Shown: in pieces, positions 1-9,157 of the stretch | Position numbering within the stretch: position 1 is the first letter of the stretch | How the letters are laid out: every line of letters starts with the position of its first letter | Source: CAYNLY01 sp964398225 | GTDB lineage: Bacteria; Pseudomonadota; Zetaproteobacteria; Mariprofundales; Mariprofundaceae | Length of the DNA stretch: 64,000 nucleotides | Direction of reading: 5' to 3' | NCBI GenBank assembly: GCA_964398225.1 | Contig: CAYNLY010000002.1 | Location: 1 to 64,000, forward strand | The notes under the pieces: model-generated | Databases searched by the model: none | What the model saw: the letters and a program-made list of their open reading frames with translations, nothing else | What the model was told of the DNA's origin: nothing | Position numbers and translations under genes: made by a program

Positions 1-3000
1 ATCCGGGACACCCCCGGCTCCGGCATCGAAACGCCCACGAGCCGGTCGGCCGCCTGCATCGTGATCTTGTTGTGAGTGATCGTCAGAAACTGCACGCGGT
101 CGGCAAGCTCCCGGATCATTTCGTTGAAGCGCCCGACGTTCGCGTCGTCCAGCGGCGCGTCCACTTCGTCCAGCACGCAGAACGGCGCGGGCTTGATCTG
201 AAAGATCGAGAACACGAGCGCCACCGCGGTCAGCGCCTTTTCGCCGCCGGACAGCAGGCCCACATCCTGCAACCGCTTGCCGGGCGGCTGCGCGATCACC
301 TCGACGCCGGCGGTGAGGATGTCGTCCGAATCGAGCCTGAGTTCCGCCCGGCCGCCGCCGAACAGCCTCGGGAACGTGCGCTGGAAGATCGCATTGGTCT
401 GCTCGAACACCTCGCGGAAGCGACGGCGCATCGTCCGGTCGATCCGGCCGATCGTTTCCTCGAGCGTTGCCAGACTCGCCTCGAGATCCGCGGCCTGCTC
501 GGCCAGGAACGCCTCGCGCTCGGAAGCCTGTTCGTATTCCTCGATCGCGAGCAGATTCACCGGACCGAAGCGGGCGAGCCGTTCCTCCAGCTCGCGGGCG
601 CGCGCCAGCACCGTTTCCGGATCCTCGCCATCACCCTCGCGCGCGACCTGATCGAGCAGGGCGCCGGGCTCCTTCTGGCAGCGCTCCCGGATTTCGGCCT
701 CGAGATCCTCGAGCCGGGTCTGTTCCTGCGCGCGCATCAGCTCGATCGACTGGCGCTGCTGCTGAGCCTGGCCGACTCGCTCGCGCGCGCCCCGCTCCGC
801 CTTTTCCGCCTCGTGGACCTGCCGCTGCAGCTCGTGGCCCGCCGCCCGCACCTCGCTCAGCTCCCGGTGCACCGCCTCGATGGTCTGCTGGATCTCGGCC
901 ATGCGTTCGCTCAGGCCCTGATCGTCCCGGGCCTTAGCCAGCGCGGCATCCGTTTCCTCCAGCCGTTTCTGATCCGTCTGCCGGCGCCGGCCGGCCTCGT
1001 CCCGCTCCCGTTCCAGCCGTTCCAGATCCCTCGCCAGCGCCTCGGCCGCCTGCCGGAACAGCGCCAGGGCCTGTTCGGCCTGGGCGAGAAGCGCCCGGGC
1101 CTCGGCCACGCGCTCCTCGCAGGTCCGGACCTCGGCCTCGCGTTCTTCCAGCATCCGTTCGGCCTCGCTCAGGACGGCCGCGTCCACCCCGCTACTGCTT
1201 TCCAGCTGCTCCCGCCAGTGCGCCTCCTCCTCGGCAAGCGCCGCCTGGTCGGCGCGGAGCCGCTCGATCCGCTCGGCCACGGACTGCGCCAGCGCCGACA
1301 GCCGCTCCCGTTCCGACTGCGCGCGCCTGAGGTCCGCCTCGGATTCCGCGCGCGCGCGGTGCGCATCCTGCCAGCGGGCCTGAGCCTGCTCGACCCGCCG
1401 GTCCGCCTCGGCAAGCAAGCCTTCGGCGCGAACCCGTTCGCCCTCGGCCTCCTCGTGCCCGCGCAACGCCTCCCGCAGGCGACGCATCAGCGACAGCCGG
1501 TCTGCCGTCCGGTTGCCGGCGGGCGGAACGAGCCAGCCGTCGGGCTCCAGCCGCCATCCATCCCGGCTGACCACGGGCGCATCCGCCGTGGTCGCCCGCG
1601 CGATGTCGTCCACCAGCAGCACCGGAGCAAACAGCGGATACAGCGGATGATCCGCATCCAGGCCCAGGTGCTCGGCCAGCGAGCCCGAACGGGCGCCGGA
1701 CGCTCCCAGGTGAATCGCAATCGGCGCTTGCGCGGCCTCGGGCAGCAGGTCGGCCAGTGCCGACGGGCCGGGATTGGCCGGCAGGCGGGCGTCGGCCCCG
1801 CGTCCGCGGAGCGCCGCGGCCACCGCCGCCTCCAGCCCCTCGGGCACGTCCAGCGACTCGTCCACCCAGACCCCGCCGCGCGCGCGCAGCAGATCCCGCA
1901 GGCCGGGGGACACTTCCCGGGTTTCCGTCCGCGCGCGCAGCTCCTCGATCTCGCCGCTCAGGCGCCGCACCGCCGATTCCGCCTCGCGCAGCGCACGGGC
2001 GGCCGCCTCCCGCGCTTCCCTCGCCCGGGCAAGTTCCGCATCCGCCTCGGCGAGCCTGCGGCCCGCGAGTTCATGTTCCCGCTCGGCCGTTTCCAGCGCG
2101 CGGGATGCCTCCTCGACCTGCCGGTCCAGCCCGGCGCGACGCCGCTCGCTCTCGGCCAGATCCGCCTCCAGGCGATCGCGCCGTTCCCGCAGCCGGGCCA
2201 GCCCCGCCTCGGCCCGGCTCCGGCGCGTCTCGGCCTGGGCGCGCTCCCGGCGCAGCGATTCCACACGGCCGAAAACCTCGTCGCGGGCCGTACGCGCCTC
2301 GTTCAGCCGAAGCTCGGCCTCGCGAAGCCTTGCCTCCGCCTGCCGGCAGCGCTCGATCATCGGCCGTTCGTCCTGCGCATCGCGCTCGCGGTGCAGGCGG
2401 CCGATTTCCTCGTCCAGCATCGCCATTCGCCCTTCGGCTTCGCGAATACGGGCGGCCAGCTGCTCCTTGCGCTCGGCCAGCAGGCGCACCTCGCCCTGCG
2501 CGCGTTCAAAGGCGCGAGCAAGCTCGGCGCGTTCCCCTTCCAGGCGGCGCAGCCGGTCCTGCACCTCCTGCGCCCGAGCCTCGTGCGCCACCCAGCGATC
2601 GCGGGCCTCGTTCAGCGTGCGCTCGGCGGCGGCAAGAAGGGTGCCGGCTTCAGCCTCGGCGCGCCGCGCTTCGGTTAGCTCGGCGTCGATGCCGGCAAGC
2701 CGGTCGCTCAGTTCACGGTAGCGGAACGCCAGGCGCGCCGCCTGAAGGCGTTCGAACTCCTGCTGCATCCGGCGAAAGCGCTCGGCCCTCGAGGCCTGCT
2801 GTTTCAGGCTGCGGCACTGGGTGCGGACCTCCTCGAGCAGGTCCACGACGCGCTCGAGGTTCTGCCGGGTGGAGGCCATCTTGCGCTCGGCCTCGCGCCG
2901 CCGGCTCCGGTATTTCATGACCCCCGCCGCCTCCTCGAAGATTGCGCGCCGCTCCTCCGGACGCGCCGTGACCATCCTCGCAATCGCCCCCTGCTCGATG

Positions 3001-3428
3001 ATCGCGTACGCCCGCGTGGACACGCCGGTGTCGAGGAACAGATCCACGACGTCCTTCAGGCGGACCATCCTGCCGTTGATGAAGGCATCGGAGCCGCCTT
3101 CGCGGGTCAGCCGACGGCGGATGCGGATTTCGTCCAGCTCATGCCAGGGGCTGGGCAGGCTTCCCGGCTCCACCGCGAAACACAGCTCGACATCGCAGAC
3201 CGCCACCGGAGGGCGCGCGTCCGAGCCCTGGAAAATCAGGTCGTCCATCACGCCGCCGCGCAGATGCCGCGCCGAGTGCTCGCCGAGCACCCAGCGGATC
3301 GCATCCACGATGTTGGACTTGCCGCAGCCGTTCGGGCCGACGATGGCCGTAATCCCCTCGCCGAACTCGATCCGCGTCGGGTCCACGAACGACTTGAATC
3401 CGGCAAGCTCGATGCTTTTCAGGCGCAT
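1..3428 (-). CDS. smc: Chromosome partition protein Smc, C-terminus cut by the window edge
   Basis: SMC ATPase that condenses and segregates the chromosome as a dimer with ScpA/ScpB. About 1,142 codons are present. The N-terminal ATPase lobe carries Walker A GPNGCGKS at residues 31-38. Long Glu/Arg/Ala-rich coiled coils flank a hinge in the middle of the protein. The C-terminal lobe carries the signature LSGGE at about 1059-1063, followed by Walker B (VLDEVDAPLDD) and ends in GVSMPEPGVSR, so only a short tail is missing. The ATG at 3428 begins MRLKSIELAGFKSF, the standard SMC N-terminus. It overlaps the stop of the upstream fetB-like gene by 10 bp, suggesting translational coupling. No defect is visible. 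Very sure. Confidence 0.97.
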   Translation of the reverse strand, partial: MRLKSIELAGFKSFVDPTRIEFGEGITAIVGPNGCGKSNIVDAIRWVLGEHSARHLRGGVMDDLIFQGSDARPPVAVCDVELCFAVEPGSLPSPWHELDEIRIRRRLTREGGSDAFINGRMVRLKDVVDLFLDTGVSTRAYAIIEQGAIARMVTARPEERRAIFEEAAGVMKYRSRRREAERKMASTRQNLERVVDLLEEVRTQCRSLKQQASRAERFRRMQQEFERLQAARLAFRYRELSDRLAGIDAELTEARRAEAEAGTLLAAAERTLNEARDRWVAHEARAQEVQDRLRRLEGERAELARAFERAQGEVRLLAERKEQLAARIREAEGRMAMLDEEIGRLHRERDAQDERPMIERCRQAEARLREAELRLNEARTARDEVFGRVESLRRERAQAETRRSRAEAGLARLRERRDRLEADLAESERRRAGLDRQVEEASRALETAEREHELAGRRLAEADAELARAREAREAAARALREAESAVRRLSGEIEELRARTETREVSPGLRDLLRARGGVWVDESLDVPEGLEAAVAAALRGRGADARLPANPGPSALADLLPEAAQAPIAIHLGASGARSGSLAEHLGLDADHPLYPLFAPVLLVDDIARATTADAPVVSRDGWRLEPDGWLVPPAGNRTADRLSLMRRLREALRGHEEAEGERVRAEGLLAEADRRVEQAQARWQDAHRARAESEADLRRAQSERERLSALAQSVAERIERLRADQAALAEEEAHWREQLESSSGVDAAVLSEAERMLEEREAEVRTCEERVAEARALLAQAEQALALFRQAAEALARDLERLERERDEAGRRRQTDQKRLEETDAALAKARDDQGLSERMAEIQQTIEAVHRELSEVRAAGHELQRQVHEAEKAERGARERVGQAQQQRQSIELMRAQEQTRLEDLEAEIRERCQKEPGALLDQVAREGDGEDPETVLARARELEERLARFGPVNLLAIEEYEQASEREAFLAEQAADLEASLATLEETIGRIDRTMRRRFREVFEQTNAIFQRTFPRLFGGGRAELRLDSDDILTAGVEVIAQPPGKRLQDVGLLSGGEKALTAVALVFSIFQIKPAPFCVLDEVDAPLDDANVGRFNEMIRELADRVQFLTITHNKITMQAADRLVGVSMPEPGVSR

Positions 3429-4054
3429 TCCGGATCCGCCTTCCCGAAATGGTTCATGATCAGGCTGCACACGATACACGCAGTGAAGCTCGATGCCACG
3501 ATCATGTAAAGCACGACGAGCTGGGCGGATGCGGCCGCCAGCGGAGGGCTTCCGGCCAGCACCATGCCGACGAAGATCCCCGGCATGTGGACAAGCCCCG
3601 CCACCTTCAGCGTATCCACCGGCGGAATCATCGCCGCGCGGAGCCCGTCGGCGAGCCTTCCCCCCTCGGCCTCCCGGTTCAGCATCAGCGAGAGCGCATT
3701 CATCCCGTTGGCCGCGATCATGCTGCCCAGCGGAATCAGCGACCGCGGCTCGGCCTCGATCGCTCCGGCCCAGGCAAGCCAGGGCAGCGTGACCAGGCAG
3801 GCCGCCATCAGCCCCAGGGAAGCCGCCATCCACGCGCCGCTTCTCACCCGCGCATGACGCGACGACGTGTGCCCGGCCAGCACGCAGAACACCGCAACCA
3901 CCGCGGCAATCGCGGCCGGATGCGAAAGCCGGAACAGCCAGTCGAGCACCCAGGCCAGAAGCAGCAGCTGCAAAAGACCCCGCAGCGACGCCACAAGCAT
4001 CGGCCGGGCAAGGCCGAGCTGCACGCGCATGGCCCACAGGGAAGCGCCGGCCAA
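3419..4054 (-). CDS. fetB: FetB/UPF0014-family ABC transporter permease
   Basis: Multi-pass membrane protein of the UPF0014 family. The characterised member is the E. coli FetB permease, partner of the FetA ATPase in iron export. The conserved core is visible: RPMLVASLRG near the start, then a central GSMIAANGMNALSL segment and a C-terminal IPPVDTLKVAGLVHMPGIF segment, the family signatures. The start is uncertain. The coordinate given is a TTG (211 aa), but that loses the first membrane helix, and the frame stays open back to the glyS stop. A CTG at 4105 would give 228 aa and restore helix 1; there is no ATG or GTG upstream in frame. No fetA ATPase lies nearby, so this is an orphan permease sitting between glyS and smc. 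Confidence 0.82.
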   Translation of the reverse strand: MAGASLWAMRVQLGLARPMLVASLRGLLQLLLLAWVLDWLFRLSHPAAIAAVVAVFCVLAGHTSSRHARVRSGAWMAASLGLMAACLVTLPWLAWAGAIEAEPRSLIPLGSMIAANGMNALSLMLNREAEGGRLADGLRAAMIPPVDTLKVAGLVHMPGIFVGMVLAGSPPLAAASAQLVVLYMIVASSFTACIVCSLIMNHFGKADPECA

Positions 4055-4129
4055 GAGCAGCCAGGCGGCCAGCAGTGGAATCAGGGTTTCGGCGGAAACG
4101 CTCAGCTGAGACCCCGGAACCGGATCGTT

Positions 4130-6205
4130 CTACAGCTGCGAGACATCGGCGAGATGCAGGAACAGCCGCCGCAGGCGCGCAAGCAGCGCCAGCCGGTTGG
4201 CGCGCACGGCCGGATCCTCGGCCATGACCAGCACCTCGTCGAAAAAGCGGTCCACGGGCTCGCGCAGGCCGGCCAGGCGCTCGAGCTGTCCGGCCGGCTC
4301 ATCGGGGAACCGATCCTCGGCCTCGAGCAGCGCGGCATACAGCGCCTTCTCGGCAGGCTCCGCAAGCAGGGCCGGATCGACGTCCGCCGGCACCGTTCCG
4401 GCCTTTTTCAGGATGTTCGCGATCCGCTTGTTCGCGGCCGCCACGGCCTGCCCCTTTTCGGACTCGGCAAAGCCGGCAAGCAGCCGCGCCACCTGAACGA
4501 TGCGCCAGGCCGGCCGCTCCTCGGCCGCACCCAGCGCCGCCGCCAGCGCCCGGCGCGAATATCCGTCGCCCGGCATGCCCAGCCAGCGCTCGACGACGAA
4601 CTCGCGCACCTCGCGGCAGGTTTCGTCGGACACGGCGATCGTGACCCGCTGCTGGTTCCACTGCTTGGCCGCCTCGGCGAGCACCTCGCCAAGCGTCATG
4701 TTCACCCGGTGATCCTCGGCGGCGAGCAGCCGGATCAGGCCGATCGCCGCGCGCCTCAGACCGTAGGGGTCGGCCGAGGCGGTGGGCCTGCGTCCGAGAT
4801 GGAAATATCCCAAGAGCTTGTCCGCGCGCTCGGCGATCCCGATCGCGCGCGCCACCGGGCTTTCGGGCAGGGGATCGTCGGCGCTTTCCGGCATGTAGTG
4901 CTCGGCGATCGCGCGGGCGACCTCCTCGGGCTCGCCCTGCATGCGCGCATAGATGCCGCCCATCGTGCCCTGAAGCTCGGGAAACTCGTAGACGATGCCG
5001 GTGGTCAGATCCGACTTGCACAGATAGGCCGCGCGCTGCGCGAGGTTCGCATCCACGCCGAGCCGGGCGGCATTGTCGAGCACGAAGGTGCGGAGCCTGC
5101 GCACCTGATCGCCCACCATGCCGAGGCCCTCCTGGAACACCACGCCGTTGAGGCGCTCGACGCGGTCCTCGAGGCTGACCTCGGGATCCCGGTCGAAATA
5201 GAACGCGCCGTCGGCAAGCCTTGCGTTGACCACGCGCGCGTTGCCGCCCGCGACGACCTCCGGCCGCGGCGGATCCAGATTGGCGACCGCGAAAAAGACC
5301 GGGCTCGGCCCGCCCTCGGGCGTGCGGCTCATGAAGCAGCGCTGGTGCTGCTTGAGCTCGATGCGGATCAGCTCCTCGGGAAGCCTCAGGAACTCCTCGT
5401 CGAAACGGGCGGGAACGACGACCGGCCACTCGGTCAGATCGGCGACCTCGGCGATCAGATCCTCGTCCTCGACGAGCCGGACGTTCATCCGCTCGGCCGC
5501 CTCGCGAAGCTGCGCGCGGATGCGCGCGATGCGCCGGTCGCGGTCCGCGATCACGCCCTGCGCCTCCAGCCATCCGAAGGGATCGTTCACGTCGATCTCG
5601 CCCTCGCTCCCGTGCACCCGATGGCCGCGCGAGATCCTGCCCGCACGCACGCCGGCGAAGGCGGTGTCGATCGTCGTGTCGCCATGGCGGGCGACGATCC
5701 ACCGGACGGGCCGGATGAAGGCATCGTCGCGATGCTCGCCGTCCTGCCAGCGCATCGTCTTCGGGCAGGGAAGCGCCCGGATGATTGCGGGGAGGCTGTC
5801 CGCCAGAATCTCGGCGACCGGGCGCCCCTTGATCGTGCGCACGGCCTTCAGATACCGGCCCTTTCCGTCCCCGCGTTCGGCAAGCGTGAACGCATCCAGC
5901 GTAATACCCGTTTTGCGCGCGAAGCCTTCGGCCGCCTTCGTGGGCCTGCCGTCCGCGAACGCGACATGCTCGGGCGGCCCCCAGATTTCCTCCTCGCGAT
6001 CCGGCTGCCTGAGCGGGCAGCTAGGGGTGTGCAACAAAAGCCGCCTCGGCGTCACGCCCAGACGCCAGGGCTTTGCCGCAATGCCCTGCTCGGCAAACAG
6101 GCCGGCCACGGCGCTTTGCAGCGCCTCGCCCAGCGCGGGCGCGACCCCCGCCGGCATCTCCTCGACGCCCAGCTCGATCAAAAGCGGTGCGTGCGCGTCC
6201 GTCAT
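4130..6205 (-). CDS. glyS: Glycyl-tRNA synthetase beta subunit
   Basis: Beta subunit (691 aa) of the bacterial alpha2beta2 glycyl-tRNA synthetase, needed with GlyQ to charge tRNA-Gly. The N-terminus LLIELGVEEMPAG and the internal TEWPVVVPARFDEEFLRLP and DRVERLNGVVF stretches are typical of GlyS. The C-terminal region has the DALR-like anticodon-binding helices and the usual FFDEVLVMAEDPAVRANRLA ending. Length is normal for the family. Its ATG overlaps the glyQ stop by 4 bp (ATGA), so the two subunits are probably made in a fixed ratio. It is followed directly by the fetB-like frame. Confidence 0.97.
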   Translation of the reverse strand: MTDAHAPLLIELGVEEMPAGVAPALGEALQSAVAGLFAEQGIAAKPWRLGVTPRRLLLHTPSCPLRQPDREEEIWGPPEHVAFADGRPTKAAEGFARKTGITLDAFTLAERGDGKGRYLKAVRTIKGRPVAEILADSLPAIIRALPCPKTMRWQDGEHRDDAFIRPVRWIVARHGDTTIDTAFAGVRAGRISRGHRVHGSEGEIDVNDPFGWLEAQGVIADRDRRIARIRAQLREAAERMNVRLVEDEDLIAEVADLTEWPVVVPARFDEEFLRLPEELIRIELKQHQRCFMSRTPEGGPSPVFFAVANLDPPRPEVVAGGNARVVNARLADGAFYFDRDPEVSLEDRVERLNGVVFQEGLGMVGDQVRRLRTFVLDNAARLGVDANLAQRAAYLCKSDLTTGIVYEFPELQGTMGGIYARMQGEPEEVARAIAEHYMPESADDPLPESPVARAIGIAERADKLLGYFHLGRRPTASADPYGLRRAAIGLIRLLAAEDHRVNMTLGEVLAEAAKQWNQQRVTIAVSDETCREVREFVVERWLGMPGDGYSRRALAAALGAAEERPAWRIVQVARLLAGFAESEKGQAVAAANKRIANILKKAGTVPADVDPALLAEPAEKALYAALLEAEDRFPDEPAGQLERLAGLREPVDRFFDEVLVMAEDPAVRANRLALLARLRRLFLHLADVSQL

Positions 6206-7056
6206 GCCTCCACCCCCGCATAGGCGCGGGCCACCGCGCGCGCCAGCCCCCGCACGCGCCCGATGAACCTCTGCCGCTCGGCGACCGAAATCGCCCCCCG
6301 GGCATCGAGCAGGTTGAAGGCGTGGCTGGCCTTGATCACCTCCTCGTAGGCGGGCAGCACCAGCCCGCGATCGAGCAGGCGCCGGGTTTCGCTCTCGGCG
6401 CGGTCGAACTGCGCAAACAGCCAGTCCACGTCGGCCTCGTCGAAGTTGTAGGCGGAAAACTCGCGTTCGTTGCGCAGAAACACGTCGCCGTAGGTGATCC
6501 GGCCGCTTCCGGTTTCCACCCAGGTCAGATCGAACACGTTCTCCACGCCCTGAAGGTACATCGCCAGCCGCTCAAGCCCGTAGGTGATCTCGCCTGGCGT
6601 GCGCGAAAGCTCCACCGAGCCCACCTGCTGGAAATAGGTGAACTGGGTGATTTCCATGCCGTCGAGCCAAACCTCCCAGCCCAGGCCCCAGGCGCCGAGT
6701 GTGGGGCTTTCCCAGTCGTCCTCGACGAAACGGATGTCGTGCTCGGCCGGATCGATCCCGATCGTGCGCAGCGAATCGAGATAGACGTCCTGAATGTCCG
6801 CGGGCGCGGGCTTCAGGATGACCTGAAACTGATAATAGTGCTGCAGCCGGTTCGGGTTCTCGCCGTATCGTCCGTCGGTCGGACGGCGGCACGGCTGCAC
6901 GTAGGCCGTGTTCCATTCGGCGTCGTCCAGCACGCGCAGGAAGGTCGCGGGATGAAAGGTGCCCGCCCCCATCGGCGCGTCGTACGGCTGCTGGACCACG
7001 CATCCGCGCGCGGCCCAGAAGCGCTGCAGCGTCAGAATCAGTTCCTGAAAGGTCAA
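6202..7056 (-). CDS. glyQ: Glycyl-tRNA synthetase alpha subunit
   Basis: Catalytic alpha subunit (284 aa) of heterotetrameric glycyl-tRNA synthetase, class II aminoacyl-tRNA synthetase fold. The start MTFQELILTLQRFWAARGC and the blocks QQPYDAPMGAGTFHPATFLR and AYVQPCRRPTDGRYGENPNR are near-invariant in GlyQ. The start codon is TTG at 7056. It is preceded by a purine-rich AGGGGGCG about 6 nt upstream, so this is a Shine-Dalgarno-led gene. A TAGCCT hexamer lies about 30 nt upstream of the TTG and may be its -10. First gene of the glyQ-glyS-fetB-smc run. Confidence 0.97.
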   Translation of the reverse strand: MTFQELILTLQRFWAARGCVVQQPYDAPMGAGTFHPATFLRVLDDAEWNTAYVQPCRRPTDGRYGENPNRLQHYYQFQVILKPAPADIQDVYLDSLRTIGIDPAEHDIRFVEDDWESPTLGAWGLGWEVWLDGMEITQFTYFQQVGSVELSRTPGEITYGLERLAMYLQGVENVFDLTWVETGSGRITYGDVFLRNEREFSAYNFDEADVDWLFAQFDRAESETRRLLDRGLVLPAYEEVIKASHAFNLLDARGAISVAERQRFIGRVRGLARAVARAYAGVEA

Positions 7057-7255
7057 CCGGCGCCCCCTAGGCCCAAGCTCGCGGCAAGGCTAGCGGCGGG
7101 CCGGCGTGAACGCACGACCGACATGACTGTGGCGAATCGACACAGCGGGAAAGGCCGCGTGACCCTGCTCACCGCTGCCGCCCCGCAGCGCTGGCAGAGT
7201 GAGGTACCGTCAGGAAGGCCGGAATCAGGGACACGAAGCCCCGGGGAGGTATGCG

Positions 7256-7729
7256 ATGAGCATCGATTTTGAATGGCTGGAAAACCACGTCTTCCACCGG
7301 AAGCTGACCGAGGGCGAAAAGGTGGACCTGGATCAGATGATCCACGTCGTCCGCTTTCCGGCCGGCAGCAGGATCGTCGTCCAGGGCGACGCCGGCGGCG
7401 GCGTGCTCTACATCCTGCGCTCGGGCTCCGTGGAAGTGGTGATGGACTTCAACGGCGAAACGATCCACATCGCCGATCTGAGAGCTGGCTCCCAAGTGGG
7501 AGACATGACCTTTCTCGACGAGGAGAACGCGAACACGACGATCCTCGCGAAAGAGGACTGCGTGGCCTACAAGATCAGCCGCAAGGACCTGGCCAACCTG
7601 CTCGTGTTCCGCCAGGGGATCGCCTGCGACCTGATCTTCAACACGCTGACGAACATGGCCCGGGAGATCCGCGAGCTGAACCTTTCGAACGCCGCCGCGA
7701 TGGGCTACATCCAGGGCCGGAGGGTCTGA
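7256..7729 (+). CDS. Cyclic-nucleotide-binding-fold (Crp/Fnr sensor-type) single-domain protein
   Basis: A 157-aa protein that is essentially one cNMP-binding beta-barrel with a short C-terminal helix and no DNA-binding domain. Residues 27-75 read FPAGSRIVVQGDAGGGVLYI, then RSGSVEVV, the usual barrel strands. The phosphate-binding cassette is altered. Where cAMP binders have GE...PR-A-T, this has VGDMTFLDEENANTT, lacking the conserved Glu and Arg, so it may not bind cAMP or may bind another ligand. The ATG at 7256 was chosen because GGGGAGG lies about 6 nt upstream; an in-frame extension to 7199 lacks homology. It precedes miaB by 57 bp. Function unknown. Confidence 0.85.
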   Translation: MSIDFEWLENHVFHRKLTEGEKVDLDQMIHVVRFPAGSRIVVQGDAGGGVLYILRSGSVEVVMDFNGETIHIADLRAGSQVGDMTFLDEENANTTILAKEDCVAYKISRKDLANLLVFRQGIACDLIFNTLTNMAREIRELNLSNAAAMGYIQGRRV

Positions 7730-7747
7730 ACCACCCCTTCCGGCCGT

Positions 7748-7776
7748 TTGCCTGGGCCGGAAGGGCTTACTACCAT
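7748..7776 (+). promoter_or_regulatory. Putative promoter of miaB
   Basis: TTGCCT (7748-7753), 17-bp spacer, TACCAT (7771-7776). The hexamer ends 10 nt before the miaB ATG at 7787, so the transcript would have a leader of only a few nucleotides. No Shine-Dalgarno is seen before miaB. Prediction from sequence only. Confidence 0.4.
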
Positions 7777-7786
7777 TGCGCGTTCG

Positions 7787-9133
7787 ATGAAGCAGGCGCG
7801 CATCCAGGGCATCGACAGGCTGTACATCAAGACCTACGGCTGTCAGATGAACGAATACGACTCCGAGCGCATGGCCGAGCTGATGCGCTCGGCCTACGGG
7901 CTTCGTCTGGTCGGAAAACCGGAAGACGCCGACGTCATTCTGATGAACACCTGTTCCGTTCGCGAGAAGGCCGAGGAAAAGGTCTATTCCGAGCTGGGGC
8001 GCTACCGCAAGCTGAAGCAGCGCCATCCCGGCCTGATCATCGGGGTTGGGGGCTGCGTCGCCCAGCAGGAGGGCGAGCGCATTCTGAAGCGCGCGCCGTA
8101 CGTCGACCTCGTCTTCGGCCCGCAGACCTACCACCGGCTTCCGGACATGGTGCGCGAGGTGCGCCGCAAGCGGGTACAACTGGCCGATGTGGACATGCCG
8201 GAAATCGAGAAGTTCGACCGGCTGCCTGCTCCGCGCACGACCGGCTTCAGCGCCCAGGTCACGATCATGGAGGGCTGCGACAAGTTCTGCACCTTCTGCG
8301 TCGTTCCCTATACGCGCGGCCCGGAGATCTCGCGGCCGGTGGCCGACGTGCTCGACGAATGCCGCCGGCATCTGGACAACGGCGCGATCGAACTGACGCT
8401 GCTCGGCCAGAACGTGAACGCCTACCGCGCCGAAGGTCCGGACGGCGAGGAATGGGATTTCACGATGCTGCTCTATGCGGTCGCTCGCCTGCCGGGGCTG
8501 AAGCGGCTCCGGTTCACGACCAGCCACCCGATGGAGATGACCGAGGAGCTCTGCGACGCCTTCGGCGAGCTCGATGTGCTGATGCCCTATCTTCACCTGC
8601 CCGTCCAGTCCGGCTCGGACCGGATCCTGCGCGCGATGCACCGGGGGCACGACCGCAGCACCTATCTGGGCATCATCGAACGGCTGCGCCAGGCCTGCCC
8701 CGAAATTGCGCTGTCCAGCGATTTCATCGTCGGCTTTCCGGGCGAAACCGACGAGGACTTCGCCGACACGCTCGATCTGGTAAAGACGGTGGGCTTCGAT
8801 ACCGCCTTCTGCTTCAAGTATTCCCCCCGGCCGGGCACCCCTGCCGCGAAGATGGAAGACGACGTGCCGGAGGACGTGAAGGATTCGCGCCTGCAGGCGC
8901 TGCTCGCCCTGATGCGCGATCAGACGCGGGCGGCGCTCGAGCGCCAGGTGGGCCGCGAACTGCCGGTTCTGATCGAGCGCAAGGGCCGCAACCCTGAGGA
9001 TCTCGAGGGCCGGACCGAGGACTTCAAGATCGTGCACGTCCGGGGCCGGGAGCGGCTGATCGGGCAAATCGTTCCGGTCCGGATCACCGAAGCCTACGGC
9101 CAGTCGCTCCGGGGCGAGTTGATTCTTGCCTGA
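7787..9133 (+). CDS. miaB: tRNA-2-methylthio-N6-dimethylallyladenosine synthase MiaB
   Basis: Radical-SAM methylthiotransferase that converts i6A37 to ms2i6A37 in tRNAs reading UNN codons. The 448-aa protein has the N-terminal UPF0004 domain with three cluster-binding cysteines (C19 in YGCQMNEYDS, C56 in NTCSVREKA, C90 in GVGGCVAQQ). The radical-SAM motif C164-C168-C171 is in EGCDKFCTFCVVPYTRG, and a C-terminal TRAM domain follows (REVGRELPVLIERKG onward). The ATG at 7787 gives the usual N-terminus; upstream in-frame codons show no family similarity. It leads the conserved miaB-phoH-ybeY-corC-lnt group. Confidence 0.96.
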   Translation: MKQARIQGIDRLYIKTYGCQMNEYDSERMAELMRSAYGLRLVGKPEDADVILMNTCSVREKAEEKVYSELGRYRKLKQRHPGLIIGVGGCVAQQEGERILKRAPYVDLVFGPQTYHRLPDMVREVRRKRVQLADVDMPEIEKFDRLPAPRTTGFSAQVTIMEGCDKFCTFCVVPYTRGPEISRPVADVLDECRRHLDNGAIELTLLGQNVNAYRAEGPDGEEWDFTMLLYAVARLPGLKRLRFTTSHPMEMTEELCDAFGELDVLMPYLHLPVQSGSDRILRAMHRGHDRSTYLGIIERLRQACPEIALSSDFIVGFPGETDEDFADTLDLVKTVGFDTAFCFKYSPRPGTPAAKMEDDVPEDVKDSRLQALLALMRDQTRAALERQVGRELPVLIERKGRNPEDLEGRTEDFKIVHVRGRERLIGQIVPVRITEAYGQSLRGELILA

Positions 9134-9157
9134 GTTTTCCGTCATCCTTGGAGTCTG

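Noticed and set aside
72..2678. Very long plus-strand open frame opposite smc
   Set aside because: High G+C makes antisense frames open. The translation is Arg/Pro/Leu-rich low complexity, while the minus strand encodes complete SMC motifs.
3449..6223. Long plus-strand frame opposite glyS/fetB
   Set aside because: Same reason; glyS motifs on the minus strand are unmistakable.
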